A stretch of 64,000 nucleotides of DNA from Fructobacillus sp. CRL 2054 (GTDB taxonomy: Bacteria > Bacillota > Bacilli > Lactobacillales > Lactobacillaceae), in NCBI RefSeq assembly GCF_028764065.1, contig NZ_JACOFN010000002.1, forward strand, positions 1 to 64,000. The letters run 5' to 3'. Numbering within the stretch: the first letter of the stretch is position 1; each line of letters begins with the position of its first letter. Shown piece after piece: positions 26,277 to 34,403 of the stretch. The notes beneath the pieces are model-generated. The model was not told the DNA's origin. It did no database searches and saw only the letters and a program-made list of their open reading frames with translations. The translations under genes were made by a program, and so were the position numbers.

Positions 26277-27144
26277 TATTGCATCACCTGCACGTACGCA
26301 GGCGATTTTGAACCAGTACGGTCTTCGTGCTAAGAAAAAGTTTGGCCAGAATTTTTTGACGGATGGCAACATCCTGTCTGGCATTGTTGATGCAGCGGAA
26401 TTAACAAAGGAAGATAACGTTGTTGAGATTGGACCTGGTATCGGTGGCTTGACCGAGTACTTGGCCCGTGCAGCTAAGCAGGTCTTGGCCTTTGAAATTG
26501 ATCCAGACATGGTGAAGATTTTGGCGGAAACCTTGTCACCATACGATAATGTTCAAGTCCTTGAACAAGATGTTTTGGAAGCGGATTTAAAGACGGTCTT
26601 GTCCGATGCTTTTGGCGAAAATGCGCCAGTCAAAGTCGTGGCGAACTTACCTTATTACATTACAACGCCAATCCTGCTGGCTTTGCTGCAGGCGGGTATT
26701 AACTGGCAAAAGTTAGTGGTGATGATGCAAAAGGAAGTGGCTGACCGACTTTCCGCTAAGCCAGGGACCAAGGAATACGGCGTTCTGACCGTTATGCTGG
26801 ACTACTATGCTTCTGTTTCGGTGGCTTTAAAAGTACCTGCAGCAGCCTTTAATCCCGCGCCAAATGTCGACTCAGCGGTTGTTTCATTGTCACCAAAGCC
26901 AGCCGAACACCCAGTGGAAGAACCAAAGCAACTTTTCTCACTTGTGAAGGCCTGTTTTGCCCACCGTCGTAAGTCACTTTGGAATAACTTGCTTCAACGT
27001 TTTGGCAAGGAAGAGAAGACAAAAGTCAAGCTGACTTCAGCCCTGGAAAAGGCCGGAATTGAACCTGGGATTCGTGCTGAACGCTTGACGTTAGCGGAGT
27101 TCACTGATCTCTACAATGCTCTAAAAGTTGAATCAGTTTTTTAA
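26260..27144 (+). CDS. rsmA: 16S rRNA dimethyladenosine transferase (KsgA)
   Basis: This 294-residue SAM-dependent methyltransferase dimethylates two adjacent adenines (A1518, A1519 in E. coli numbering) of 16S rRNA. AKKKFGQNFLTDGNI near residue 24 is the family N-terminus. VVEIGPGIGGLTEYLA near 52 binds SAM, and the catalytic NLPYYITTPIL is near 130. CFAHRRKSLWNNL near 230 lies in the C-terminal helical domain. It overlaps rnmV by 17 bases, with GAAGGAGG before the ATG. Confidence 0.97.
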   Translation: MAKTIDIASPARTQAILNQYGLRAKKKFGQNFLTDGNILSGIVDAAELTKEDNVVEIGPGIGGLTEYLARAAKQVLAFEIDPDMVKILAETLSPYDNVQVLEQDVLEADLKTVLSDAFGENAPVKVVANLPYYITTPILLALLQAGINWQKLVVMMQKEVADRLSAKPGTKEYGVLTVMLDYYASVSVALKVPAAAFNPAPNVDSAVVSLSPKPAEHPVEEPKQLFSLVKACFAHRRKSLWNNLLQRFGKEEKTKVKLTSALEKAGIEPGIRAERLTLAEFTDLYNALKVESVF

Positions 27145-27181
27145 GTAAAATTGAATGATTCTACATAAATTGCCCCTTCAC

Positions 27182-27210
27182 TTGATAAATTATTAACATT
27201 AGGTTATAAT
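27182..27210 (+). promoter_or_regulatory. veg promoter
   Basis: TTGATA (27182-27187), 17 bases, perfect TATAAT (27205-27210). This is strong, as for veg in Bacillus. Confidence 0.85.
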
Positions 27211-27240
27211 CATTATTGTTAAATGAGAAAGGCGGTTCCT

Positions 27241-27471
27241 ATGTCAACCTTAGAAGAGATTAAGTCGCGCCTCGATGCGCACATCGGAGAAGAAGTGACA
27301 GTTGTTTCTCAAGCTGGCCGCAAGAAATATACAAGACGTTCAGGTATTCTTCGTTCAACTTTCCCTTCCCTATTTGTTGTGGAATTAGACGAAGAAGCAC
27401 AGTTTGAACGTGCCTCTTATAGTTATACTGACGTATTAACTAAAAACGTAGATATTGATTTTGCTGATTAA
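27241..27471 (+). CDS. veg: Veg family protein
   Basis: This 76-residue small cytosolic protein begins MSTLEEIKSRLDAHIGEEVTVV and has KKYTRRSGILRSTFPSLFVVEL, the Veg signature. Bacillus Veg stimulates biofilm formation, but the biochemical role is not settled. The ATG at 27241 is chosen because AAAGGCGG sits just before it; an in-frame ATG at 27223 would put that sequence inside the gene. It is strongly transcribed from its own promoter, downstream of rsmA as in other Firmicutes. Confidence 0.9.
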   Translation: MSTLEEIKSRLDAHIGEEVTVVSQAGRKKYTRRSGILRSTFPSLFVVELDEEAQFERASYSYTDVLTKNVDIDFAD

Positions 27472-27490
27472 GGTAATTTCAAATTAAAAT

Positions 27491-27512
27491 GACCCGCTTG
27501 TGGGTCTTTTTT
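27491..27512 (+). terminator. veg terminator
   Basis: GACCC-GCTTGT-GGGTC with six T. It lies inside the longer upstream frame of the next ORF, which supports a later start for that gene. Confidence 0.78.
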
Positions 27513-27530
27513 GATACCGAGGAAATGATG

Positions 27531-28232
27531 ATGACAGAACAGATTCAAGTGAACCATTATACCGTTTCTTTTGGAAAAAAGATGATCTTAAAGGACGTTT
27601 CCTTTGCTCTAGCTGGTGATCAACTGACCGTTGTTCTTGGTGAAAACGGAGCAGGGAAGACGACTCTTATTAGAGCGTTGATCCAATCCGCTTTGACTGG
27701 GGAGAGTTCAGATACCATTCAGGTCCACACGAATAAATTGGCCTATGTACCTCAGTTTCGAGATTTGGGAGATGACTATCCCTTATCAATTAAAGCATTT
27801 GTTGGCTTGGGGATTCGGGACGCGGGCTTGCCTTGGTTAAGTCACGAAGAAAAGGAACGCGTGTCAGATGCCCTCGCTCGCCTCGACCTTAGTGAGCTGG
27901 CTGATATGCCTTTGGCTCAGGCATCTGGGGGGCAGAAGCAACGGGCTTACATTGCTCAAGCGCTTGCCAAAAAGCCAGATTTGTTGATTCTAGATGAGCC
28001 GAGTTCTGCTTTAGATAGTATGCACACGGCGGAATTGGTTAATCAGATTCGTCAGGCACAGCGGGACTGGAAGATTGGCGTACTTTGGATTTCCCACGAT
28101 ACTTCCTGGGTAAAGGAGTCGGCTGATTCCTACCTCTGGTTACACGACCAAACAATTACCATGGGACCGGCTGCTGAATTACCGGACGGGGCTTCTTCAA
28201 AGCATTCGGAGGAGGTAAAACATGTTCTCTGA
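27531..28232 (+). CDS. Zinc/manganese-type ABC transporter, ATP-binding protein
   Basis: This 233-residue ABC ATPase has Walker A GENGAGKTT near residue 38, the Q-loop at YVPQF, signature ASGGQKQR near 129, Walker B LLILDEPSSALDS near 150 and switch His in WISHDTSW. It resembles ZnuC/AdcC, and the permease partner overlaps it downstream. AGGA lies before three consecutive ATG codons (27525, 27528, 27531); the third gives the best spacing. No metal-binding lipoprotein gene is next to it, so the binding protein must be encoded elsewhere. Zinc versus manganese cannot be decided. Confidence 0.88.
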   Translation: MTEQIQVNHYTVSFGKKMILKDVSFALAGDQLTVVLGENGAGKTTLIRALIQSALTGESSDTIQVHTNKLAYVPQFRDLGDDYPLSIKAFVGLGIRDAGLPWLSHEEKERVSDALARLDLSELADMPLAQASGGQKQRAYIAQALAKKPDLLILDEPSSALDSMHTAELVNQIRQAQRDWKIGVLWISHDTSWVKESADSYLWLHDQTITMGPAAELPDGASSKHSEEVKHVL

Positions 28233-29010
28233 AACTTATATGGTTAACGCCTATCTGGCTGGAACAGTCATCTCAATTATCTCAGCTTTGGTTGGGACCT
28301 TTGTTGTGGCTCGTTCTTATAACTTTTTGACCCACTCGTTATCTGAAATTGCTTTTGCTGGTGCTGCCATGGGCTTCTGGCTAGGTTTTGCACCACTCCT
28401 TGGAATGGTTGCTTTGACAGCCTTATCCGCCATTGCCATCGGCTCTTTGGAAAACGCCAAAGTCAAGTCCGACAACGTGACCTCAGCCATTTCCGCTCTG
28501 GCCATTGGCCTCGGAATTCTATTCCTTGCCTTGGGACATTCCTCGTCTTCATCGGCCACAGGGATTCTCTTTGGGTCAGTATTAGGAATTTCGGTTGGTG
28601 ACATTCAATTGCTCCTTGGAATGGCAGCCTTTATTTTGGTGCTTTTCTTCCTGCTTTTCCGCCCACTTTCACTTTTGGCTTTTGATGAAGCTGGTTTGCT
28701 TCTATCAAATAAGAAGAAGGGCTTACTGCGAATCGTCTTCTTACTTGTAATGGCCTTATCTGTTGCCATTTCATCGCAGTTGGTTGGTTCTTTGCTGATT
28801 TTTGTGCTTGTGACTTTGCCAGCCGCTTCAGCCCGTACCTATCAGAAAACGATTCCTGGCTTGATTGCTTTGAGCATTTTCTTTGCTCTGTTTGGAACCT
28901 GGTTGGGATTGGCACTGGCCTATATGACGAATTTGCCAACGTCAGTCTTTATTGCTTTAATCGAAGTCGCTATATACTTGCTATCACTGGCTTTGGCTAA
29001 GGTTAATTAA
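28222..29010 (+). CDS. Zinc/manganese-type ABC transporter, permease (ABC-3)
   Basis: This 262-residue permease with about 8-9 helices belongs to the ZnuB/AdcB/MntB family. YNFLTHSLSEIAFAGAAMGF near residue 33 and LLIFVLVTLPAASARTY near 192 match the conserved family regions. It overlaps the ATPase gene by 11 bases with GGAGG upstream. It ends in an AT-poor hairpin terminator that also abuts the purR promoter. Confidence 0.89.
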   Translation: MFSETYMVNAYLAGTVISIISALVGTFVVARSYNFLTHSLSEIAFAGAAMGFWLGFAPLLGMVALTALSAIAIGSLENAKVKSDNVTSAISALAIGLGILFLALGHSSSSSATGILFGSVLGISVGDIQLLLGMAAFILVLFFLLFRPLSLLAFDEAGLLLSNKKKGLLRIVFLLVMALSVAISSQLVGSLLIFVLVTLPAASARTYQKTIPGLIALSIFFALFGTWLGLALAYMTNLPTSVFIALIEVAIYLLSLALAKVN

Positions 29011-29035
29011 GTCAAAAAAGAAATCAAATTGTTAT

Positions 29036-29073
29036 CCGATAAAGACGAATGTTCGCCTTTATCGGCTTTTTTT
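29036..29073 (+). terminator. Terminator of the metal transporter genes
   Basis: CCGATAAAG pairs with CTTTATCGG, and CGAA with TTCG inside, followed by seven T. Confidence 0.9.
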
Positions 29074-29074
29074 A

Positions 29075-29083
29075 TGCTATAAT
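29075..29083 (+). promoter_or_regulatory. Extended -10 of purR
   Basis: TGCTATAAT begins directly after the terminator T run, so the -35 region falls inside the terminator stem. Transcription would start near 29090. Confidence 0.6.
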
Positions 29084-29103
29084 TATTTGGATATTTTGTT
29101 TAT

Positions 29104-29143
29104 AAAAGGGGGCGGACTAAAGAGTCCGACACTATTAATTATG
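29104..29143 (+). promoter_or_regulatory. purR translation start: SD, hairpin, AUG
   Basis: AAAAGGGGG (29104-29112) is followed at once by the perfect hairpin CGGACT-AAAG-AGTCCG (29113-29128). Then come 12 bases and the ATG at 29141. No SD lies after the hairpin. Linear SD-AUG distance is 28 bases; with the hairpin folded it is 12. This is the cleanest of three such leaders in the window. Confidence 0.6.
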
Positions 29144-29974
29144 AAGACACGTCGTGCAGATCGTTTGGTCGATATGACCCATTATTTACTCGAGCACCCA
29201 CGCAAGCTCGTTTCATTGAATTTCTTTGCTGAACGTTACGAAACCGCTAAGTCATCAATTTCTGAAGATTTGGCCATTGTTCGTCGCGTTTTTAAAACAC
29301 GTGGAACTGGTGATTTGAAGACTTATCCTGGCGCAGCTGGTGGTGTTTTTTACACACCATTGATGGGCGAAGAGGAAGCAACGGCTTTTGTTGATGAAGT
29401 GATTGCTGAAGTTTCAAATGAAGACCGTGTGTTACCAGGTGGCTATGTGTACCTGTCTGATTTGTTAGGACAACCAGACGTTTTGCGTCAAACGGGTCGA
29501 CTACTCTCAACGGAATACGTTGGTGAAGAAATCGATGCTGTGATGACGGCTGCTACCAAGGGAATTCCTTTGGCACAGGCTGTCGCATCTGAATTAAACG
29601 TGCCTTTCGTTATCGTTCGTGACGATGCCAAGGTGACGGAAGGATCAATGATTTCTGTTAACTATTTGACGGGCTCATCAAAGCGTGTTGAAAAGATGGC
29701 TTTGTCAAAGCGTTCATTGCGCTCAGGTTCACGTGTGTTGATTGTTGATGACTTCATGAAGGCTGGTGGAACCATTCAAGGAATGCAGACACTAGTTCGT
29801 GAATTCGGCGGAACAGTTGTTGGAACGGCAGTCTTTGCTGAAGGTCGTTCAAACGTTCGTTTGATTGAAGACTTCACCTCACTTTTGCACGTTGAGACAA
29901 CCCCTGATACCACTGGCCAAATTAAGGTTACAGCTGGAAACTATTTGTCACGTATTTATCAAAAGAAGGACTAA
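29141..29974 (+). CDS. purR: Pur operon repressor PurR
   Basis: This 277-residue regulator of purine synthesis genes has an N-terminal winged helix (MKTRRADRLVDMTHYLLEHP, then FAERYETAKSSISEDLAIV) and a phosphoribosyltransferase-like domain. The PRPP-sensing motif VLIVDDFMKAGGT is near residue 200. In Bacillus and Lactococcus it binds PurBox DNA and responds to PRPP. The start at 29141 matches the family N-terminus, although its SD lies upstream of a hairpin. It is followed after two bases by glmU; purR-(yabJ/spoVG)-glmU order is common in Firmicutes. Confidence 0.94.
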   Translation: MKTRRADRLVDMTHYLLEHPRKLVSLNFFAERYETAKSSISEDLAIVRRVFKTRGTGDLKTYPGAAGGVFYTPLMGEEEATAFVDEVIAEVSNEDRVLPGGYVYLSDLLGQPDVLRQTGRLLSTEYVGEEIDAVMTAATKGIPLAQAVASELNVPFVIVRDDAKVTEGSMISVNYLTGSSKRVEKMALSKRSLRSGSRVLIVDDFMKAGGTIQGMQTLVREFGGTVVGTAVFAEGRSNVRLIEDFTSLLHVETTPDTTGQIKVTAGNYLSRIYQKKD

Positions 29975-29976
29975 TC

Positions 29977-31350
29977 ATGAAGGGAACAAACGTTGTCATT
30001 TTAGCGGCCGGTAACGGTTCGCGAATGAAGTCAAACTTGCCAAAGGTTTTGCATCAAGTGGCAGGGAAGGCGATGGTTGACTGGGTTATTTCAGCCGTTT
30101 CACCATTGGCACCCGAAAAGATTTTAACCGTTACTGGTGTTGGTAACGAAAAGGTTCAAGCTCACATCGGTAACCGTTCTGACTTTGTTATTCAAGAAAA
30201 GCAGCTTGGAACTGGTCACGCAGTCTTGCAAACGAAGGCAGCATTGGGTGATGCCAAAGGGTCTACTTTGATTCTTTCAGGAGACACGCCACTCTTTACG
30301 ACAAAGACGCTGGAAGCCCTGTTGGAAGAACACGACCGGACGAAGGCAGCAGTGACTGTTTTGACTGCCCATGCCGATGACCCAACGGGTTACGGCCGTA
30401 TCGTTCGTGACGATGACGGTTTGGTTTTGAAGATTGTTGAAGAAAAGGACGCTTCAATCACGGAACGTCGCATCCAAGAAATCAACACGGGTGTTTACGT
30501 TTTCGATAACCAATTGCTCTTTGAAGCACTTGGTAAAGTCGGTAACGACAACGCCCAGGGTGAGTACTACTTGCCAGATACATTGGATATTCTCCGTGAG
30601 TCAGGCCATCAAATTGCTGCTTACGAAACGATGGACTTCTCAGAATCCCTCGGTGTTAACGACCGCGTGGCCTTAGCGAAGGCCAACGAAATTATGCGCG
30701 CTCGTATTAACGAAAAGCACATGCGAAACGGTGTTGAACTACTAGCACCCGCCCAAACCTACATTGAAGCTGATGTTCAAATTGGTCAGGATACGGTGAT
30801 TGAAGGTAACGTGACGATTACTGGAAAGACGGTGATTGGTCGCGATAATGTGTTGACCAACGGTACTCGTATCGAAGATTCAACGATTGGGGACGGGAAC
30901 GTGATTACTTCTTCCCACATGGAAGAAGCCACTGTTAAGAACAAGACCACCATTGGCCCTTACGCCCACCTTCGTCCTTTGGCTGTCATTGAAGACGAAG
31001 CCCACTTGGGTAACTTCGTTGAAGTCAAGAAGGCAACGGTTGGATTGCGTTCAAAGGTTGGTCACTTGTCATACGTTGGAAACGCCACCCTTGGCGAAGA
31101 CGTCAACGTCGGTGCAGGTACCATCTTCGTTAACTATGACGGTGTTCATAAGTTTGATAGCAAAGTCGGCGACCGAGCCTTCATTGGTTCCAACACCAAA
31201 ATCATTGCGCCAGTGACGATTGCAGACGAAGCGATTACAGCTGCTGGATCAACCATTACCGATGACATCGCGAAACATGAAATGGGAATCGCTCGTTCAC
31301 GTCAAAGCAACAAGGCTGATTTCTGGAAGCGGATGCCACATAAGAAGTAA
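29977..31350 (+). CDS. glmU: Bifunctional UDP-GlcNAc pyrophosphorylase / GlcN-1-P acetyltransferase
   Basis: The 457-residue GlmU makes UDP-GlcNAc for wall synthesis. The uridyltransferase domain starts with VILAAGNGSRMKSNLPKVLH (residues 6-25), has LSGDTPLF near 103 and NTGVYVF near 170. The left-handed beta-helix domain (about 250-440) shows hexapeptide repeats such as VIGRDNVLTNGT and VGAGTIFVNYDG, where the acetyltransferase site lies. AAGGA precedes the ATG inside the end of purR. Confidence 0.97.
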   Translation: MKGTNVVILAAGNGSRMKSNLPKVLHQVAGKAMVDWVISAVSPLAPEKILTVTGVGNEKVQAHIGNRSDFVIQEKQLGTGHAVLQTKAALGDAKGSTLILSGDTPLFTTKTLEALLEEHDRTKAAVTVLTAHADDPTGYGRIVRDDDGLVLKIVEEKDASITERRIQEINTGVYVFDNQLLFEALGKVGNDNAQGEYYLPDTLDILRESGHQIAAYETMDFSESLGVNDRVALAKANEIMRARINEKHMRNGVELLAPAQTYIEADVQIGQDTVIEGNVTITGKTVIGRDNVLTNGTRIEDSTIGDGNVITSSHMEEATVKNKTTIGPYAHLRPLAVIEDEAHLGNFVEVKKATVGLRSKVGHLSYVGNATLGEDVNVGAGTIFVNYDGVHKFDSKVGDRAFIGSNTKIIAPVTIADEAITAAGSTITDDIAKHEMGIARSRQSNKADFWKRMPHKK

Positions 31351-31355
31351 AACGA

Positions 31356-31384
31356 AAAGAACTGCGAGAGCGGTTCTTTTTTCT
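31356..31384 (+). terminator. glmU terminator
   Basis: AAAGAACTGC-GAGA-GCGGTTCTTT with a GNRA loop and a T run. Its core resembles the terminators at 32226 and 50596. Confidence 0.88.
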
Positions 31385-31398
31385 TTTTGTTTACAAAT

Positions 31399-31427
31399 TT
31401 AACAAATATTACAGTTAGGTGTATACT
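31399..31427 (+). promoter_or_regulatory. Promoter of the interrupted ORF
   Basis: TTAACA (31399-31404), 17 bases, TATACT (31422-31427), with AGGAGAG at 31445-31451 before the ATG at 31461. Confidence 0.72.
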
Positions 31428-31460
31428 GAATTTAAATTTTAATAGGAGAGATTGAGAAAC

Positions 31461-32222
31461 ATGGCAAGCCAAGATACTATCGACGGAATGAGTCGAAAAA
31501 GAGTAGAGATAAGTGATTTAGTGTATTTGTATAAGTATTATTCAGAGGTGAATAGTTTAAATCGCACCTACGCTAATATTAATTCACAAAAAAATGGGTT
31601 GTTAAATGAATAACGCCGTTTAGCAGCCCCAAAAGAAAATCGAAAAGTAACTAAGAAGCAAATTTTTATGTACATTGGTATTTGGATGGTTGCAAGTATA
31701 TTTGCACCATTTTTACCATCAACTGTCGTAGCAATTGCTGTTATAGTTGGTATCGGTTGGGCGATTATTCATTATCGAAACAAAAGGAATGCACAATCTA
31801 ATCAGGTTCGTCAGGAATCGCAAGCCATTAATGAACGTTTGATTCAATTGAATGATGCTAAAAACGATGCTGTTAACCGTATGAATCAACTACCAGTTGT
31901 ATCGGATGTTGAACAGTTGTTGCCATCTGAATTCCGTAATGAGGGTGCGGTAGCTGATTTATTTAAGTCTATTTATGAGAATGAAGCCGATTCAATTAAA
32001 GAAGGAATCCGTGTTGTTCGTGATAATTGGCACCGTGCAAAGATGGAAGGGCTCTCTCAACAAATGCTTGATGAACAACGCCGTTCTACAGCACAAATTT
32101 TGGAGAATCAACGTGTGCAAAATGCAGTTCAGGCACGTCAATTATCTGCTTTGCAAGATATTCGAAACAATGTTCAAGGTATGGCAGATCGCGATCGTGA
32201 ACGTTTCTCACGTTACTATTAA
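31461..32222 (+). pseudogene. Membrane/coiled-coil protein interrupted by one in-frame stop
   Basis: A promoter, ribosome site and ATG at 31461 open a 50-codon ORF ending in TAA at 31611-31613. The same frame then continues without another stop to 32222, which would make a 253-residue protein. The second part has two hydrophobic segments (IYIGIWMVASIFAPF-like and VVAIAVIVGIGWAII), then a long helical, Gln/Arg-rich region (EQRRSTAQILENQRVQNAVQ). The ATG at 31668 has no good ribosome site. The simplest reading is a recent nonsense mutation; a sequencing error or stop-codon readthrough are alternatives. I do not recognise the family. The region is AT-richer than its neighbours. Confidence 0.6.
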
Positions 32223-32225
32223 TAG

Positions 32226-32252
32226 AAAGAACCGTGACAGCGGTTCTTTTTT
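32226..32252 (+). terminator. Terminator after the interrupted ORF
   Basis: AAAGAACCG-TGACAG-CGGTTCTTT followed by T residues. Confidence 0.88.
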
Positions 32253-32390
32253 TGTTGCTTTAAAAGAGATGTGATTACTTTGGCTTCGTAAAATAGAAAG
32301 TATACCAATTTACACAAACGACTTTTATATGCTAAAATGTAAGCGTAGTTTTGTTAGACAGATTATTTTATTTTTTTAAAAGGAGTGCTT

Positions 32391-33734
32391 ATGGACTTTT
32401 CAGTATTATATATTGGCTCAGGACAGGCAACTTGGAACGGTGCGGTACCATTGGCCAAGTCCGGTGTTAAGGTCGGCGTGATTGAAGAATCGCAGTATGG
32501 TGGTGTTTGTTCCAACAAGGGCTGCAACGCCAAGATTATTTTAGACAAGCCACTGGTTTTGATTGATCAAATTAAAGCTTTACAAGGCCGTGGCTTGGAT
32601 GGTGTACCCAAGGTAAACTGGGAAGACCTGATGGCCCATAAGCATGAATTAATTGTTCCGCAAGACCAACACGGGAAGGAACGTCTAGATAACGTCGGTA
32701 TCACAACTATTAACGGTCATGCAGAATTCGTCGATGCACATACGGTAAAGGTGGGTGAAAAGACCTATACTGCCGATAAAATTGTGATTGCAACGGGAAT
32801 GCGCCCACACCGTTTGACGATTCCTGGTGCTGAGAACTTTGCGGATTCAACGGATTTCTTGTCATTGCCACACATGCCAAAGCATGTAACGATTTTGGGT
32901 GGTGGTTTTGTCGCCATTGAATTCGCCACCATTGCCGCTGCAGTCGGTGCCAAAGTCGATGTGATTACCCGTGGCAACCGGATCTTAAAGCAATTCCCAG
33001 CCGAATACGTTGCTGAGGTTCAAGAGGATTTGAAGATGGCCGGCGTACGCTTTATCCCTGATATGAGCATTGAGCGTGCTGAAAAGGATGCGGATGGTTC
33101 GTTGACTTTGTACGGTCCTAAAGCCTTCCAGTTAAGCACTGATTACGTCTTGGATGCAACGGGTCGTGTACCAAACCACGATCAATTGAATTTGGAAGCA
33201 GTCGGAGTGGAAGCAACCAACCGTGGGATTGTTGTGAACGACAATTTGCAGACCAACGTGCCAAACATTTATGCCTCAGGGGATGCCATTGATAAGACCA
33301 TTGCCAAGTTGACACCAACTGCTGCATTCGAATCACGCTATTTGGCAGCTAAGTTCATGGGAACAAACGATGGTCCAATCGTTTACCCTGCAATTTCAGA
33401 GATTGTCTTTACTTCGCCACGAATTGCCCAAGTGGGTGTTTCCTTGGATAAGGCCAAGGCTAATCCAGAACAGTATGAAGTAGTGGAAGCCTCATACGAT
33501 GGGGACTGGTACCGCCAAATTAAGAATGAACAGGGTGCTCAGTTGGCCTTGATTTTCGATAAAGGGAACCAGAAACTCGTTGGAGCGGCTGAGATGGCCA
33601 TGGATGCCGAAGAAACAATTAATACGATTGTTCCTTACGTGCAGATGGGACTGACGAAGGAACAGTTAAACGACTTCGTTTACGTCTTTCCTTCCATTGC
33701 TTATACCTTGCAGCGCCGCTTGCCATTAGTTTAA
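32391..33734 (+). CDS. Pyridine nucleotide-disulfide oxidoreductase, class I
   Basis: This 447-residue FAD enzyme belongs to the glutathione reductase / dihydrolipoamide dehydrogenase family. It has an FAD-binding YIGSGQATWNGA (residues 7-18), redox-active C40-SNKG-C45, ATGMRPHRLTIPG near 129, NAD-binding ILGGGFVAIEFA near 168 and ASGDAIDK near 297. The C-terminal dimerisation domain is present. The usual catalytic His-Pro-Thr near the end is VFPSIAYTL here, lacking the His, so the substrate is probably not glutathione or lipoamide. No pyruvate dehydrogenase genes are near. The ATG is preceded by AAAAGGAG. Confidence 0.9.
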   Translation: MDFSVLYIGSGQATWNGAVPLAKSGVKVGVIEESQYGGVCSNKGCNAKIILDKPLVLIDQIKALQGRGLDGVPKVNWEDLMAHKHELIVPQDQHGKERLDNVGITTINGHAEFVDAHTVKVGEKTYTADKIVIATGMRPHRLTIPGAENFADSTDFLSLPHMPKHVTILGGGFVAIEFATIAAAVGAKVDVITRGNRILKQFPAEYVAEVQEDLKMAGVRFIPDMSIERAEKDADGSLTLYGPKAFQLSTDYVLDATGRVPNHDQLNLEAVGVEATNRGIVVNDNLQTNVPNIYASGDAIDKTIAKLTPTAAFESRYLAAKFMGTNDGPIVYPAISEIVFTSPRIAQVGVSLDKAKANPEQYEVVEASYDGDWYRQIKNEQGAQLALIFDKGNQKLVGAAEMAMDAEETINTIVPYVQMGLTKEQLNDFVYVFPSIAYTLQRRLPLV

Positions 33735-33741
33735 GTGAAAT

Positions 33742-33775
33742 AAATCCACCGCTTTTTATCGGAGCGGTGGATTTT
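33742..33775 (+). terminator. Long-stem terminator
   Basis: A 12-bp perfect stem, AAATCCACCGCT/AGCGGTGGATTT, with only about four T. Confidence 0.75.
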
Positions 33776-33834
33776 GACTTTTGTAGCGTCTTTGGCTATG
33801 CTATACTTTTTTTGTTAAGTAAAAGGAGATTCTG

Positions 33835-34359
33835 ATGGAATTAGCAGGCGATGCCATTGTCGATTTGGTCGACAATCAGTCATATCAAGATAAAGTTGTT
33901 GAAAATCCAGCTGGACAAGCGGTTGATTTGGACGCACTCTTTGAAGCCTTCAAAGAGCTAGCCAAGAATGAAGAACCAGCCCGTGCGGCACTTGATATCG
34001 ATGGCGGAATTGAACAGGGTGGTACTACTTTGTCGATGGAAGCTAACGTCATTAACTTGCCATTGCGCTATAAGAATCAAGAAAAGAAGTTAGTCTTTGT
34101 TGATCAGGCTTACGAATTAAACGTTTACCTGATTGTGGACAACGCCCACGTTAGCAAGTCTGCTTTGAAGATTGAAAAGTTATCTTCATTGTCAGCTTTC
34201 TTGGATGACCCAGATTCTGTTTTGGCCAAGGCGGCTAGCCGCTTTGCCGAACTGCTCGATACCATTCGCGAGAATCAGGAAAAAGCGGTGGAAGAAGAAA
34301 AGGAAGCAGCTGAAGAAGAGAAGGCTGCGGACAAGAAAGTTTCAACTAAGAAAAAATAA
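33835..34359 (+). CDS. Uncharacterised cytosolic protein with charged C-terminal helix
   Basis: This 174-residue protein belongs to no family I recognise. Residues 1-130 are mixed alpha/beta without membrane segments. The last 40 residues are a highly charged helix (EEEKEAAEEEKAADKK) ending in STKKK, reminiscent of coiled-coil or nucleic-acid-contacting tails. AAAGGAG lies before the ATG, and an extended -10 TGCTATACT at 33797-33805 drives it. It is monocistronic with no informative neighbours. Confidence 0.75.
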   Translation: MELAGDAIVDLVDNQSYQDKVVENPAGQAVDLDALFEAFKELAKNEEPARAALDIDGGIEQGGTTLSMEANVINLPLRYKNQEKKLVFVDQAYELNVYLIVDNAHVSKSALKIEKLSSLSAFLDDPDSVLAKAASRFAELLDTIRENQEKAVEEEKEAAEEEKAADKKVSTKKK

Positions 34360-34370
34360 TGCGTAGTAAA

Positions 34371-34402
34371 AAAGCCTCCCGGTTGAATAACCGGGAGGTT
34401 TT
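34371..34402. terminator. Bidirectional terminator
   Basis: CCTCCCGGTT-GAAT-AACCGGGAGG. The T run is six long on the minus strand and four on the plus strand. It serves the convergent genes at 33835 and 34404 and supports the reality of the minus-strand gene. Confidence 0.88.
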
Positions 34403-34403
34403 C

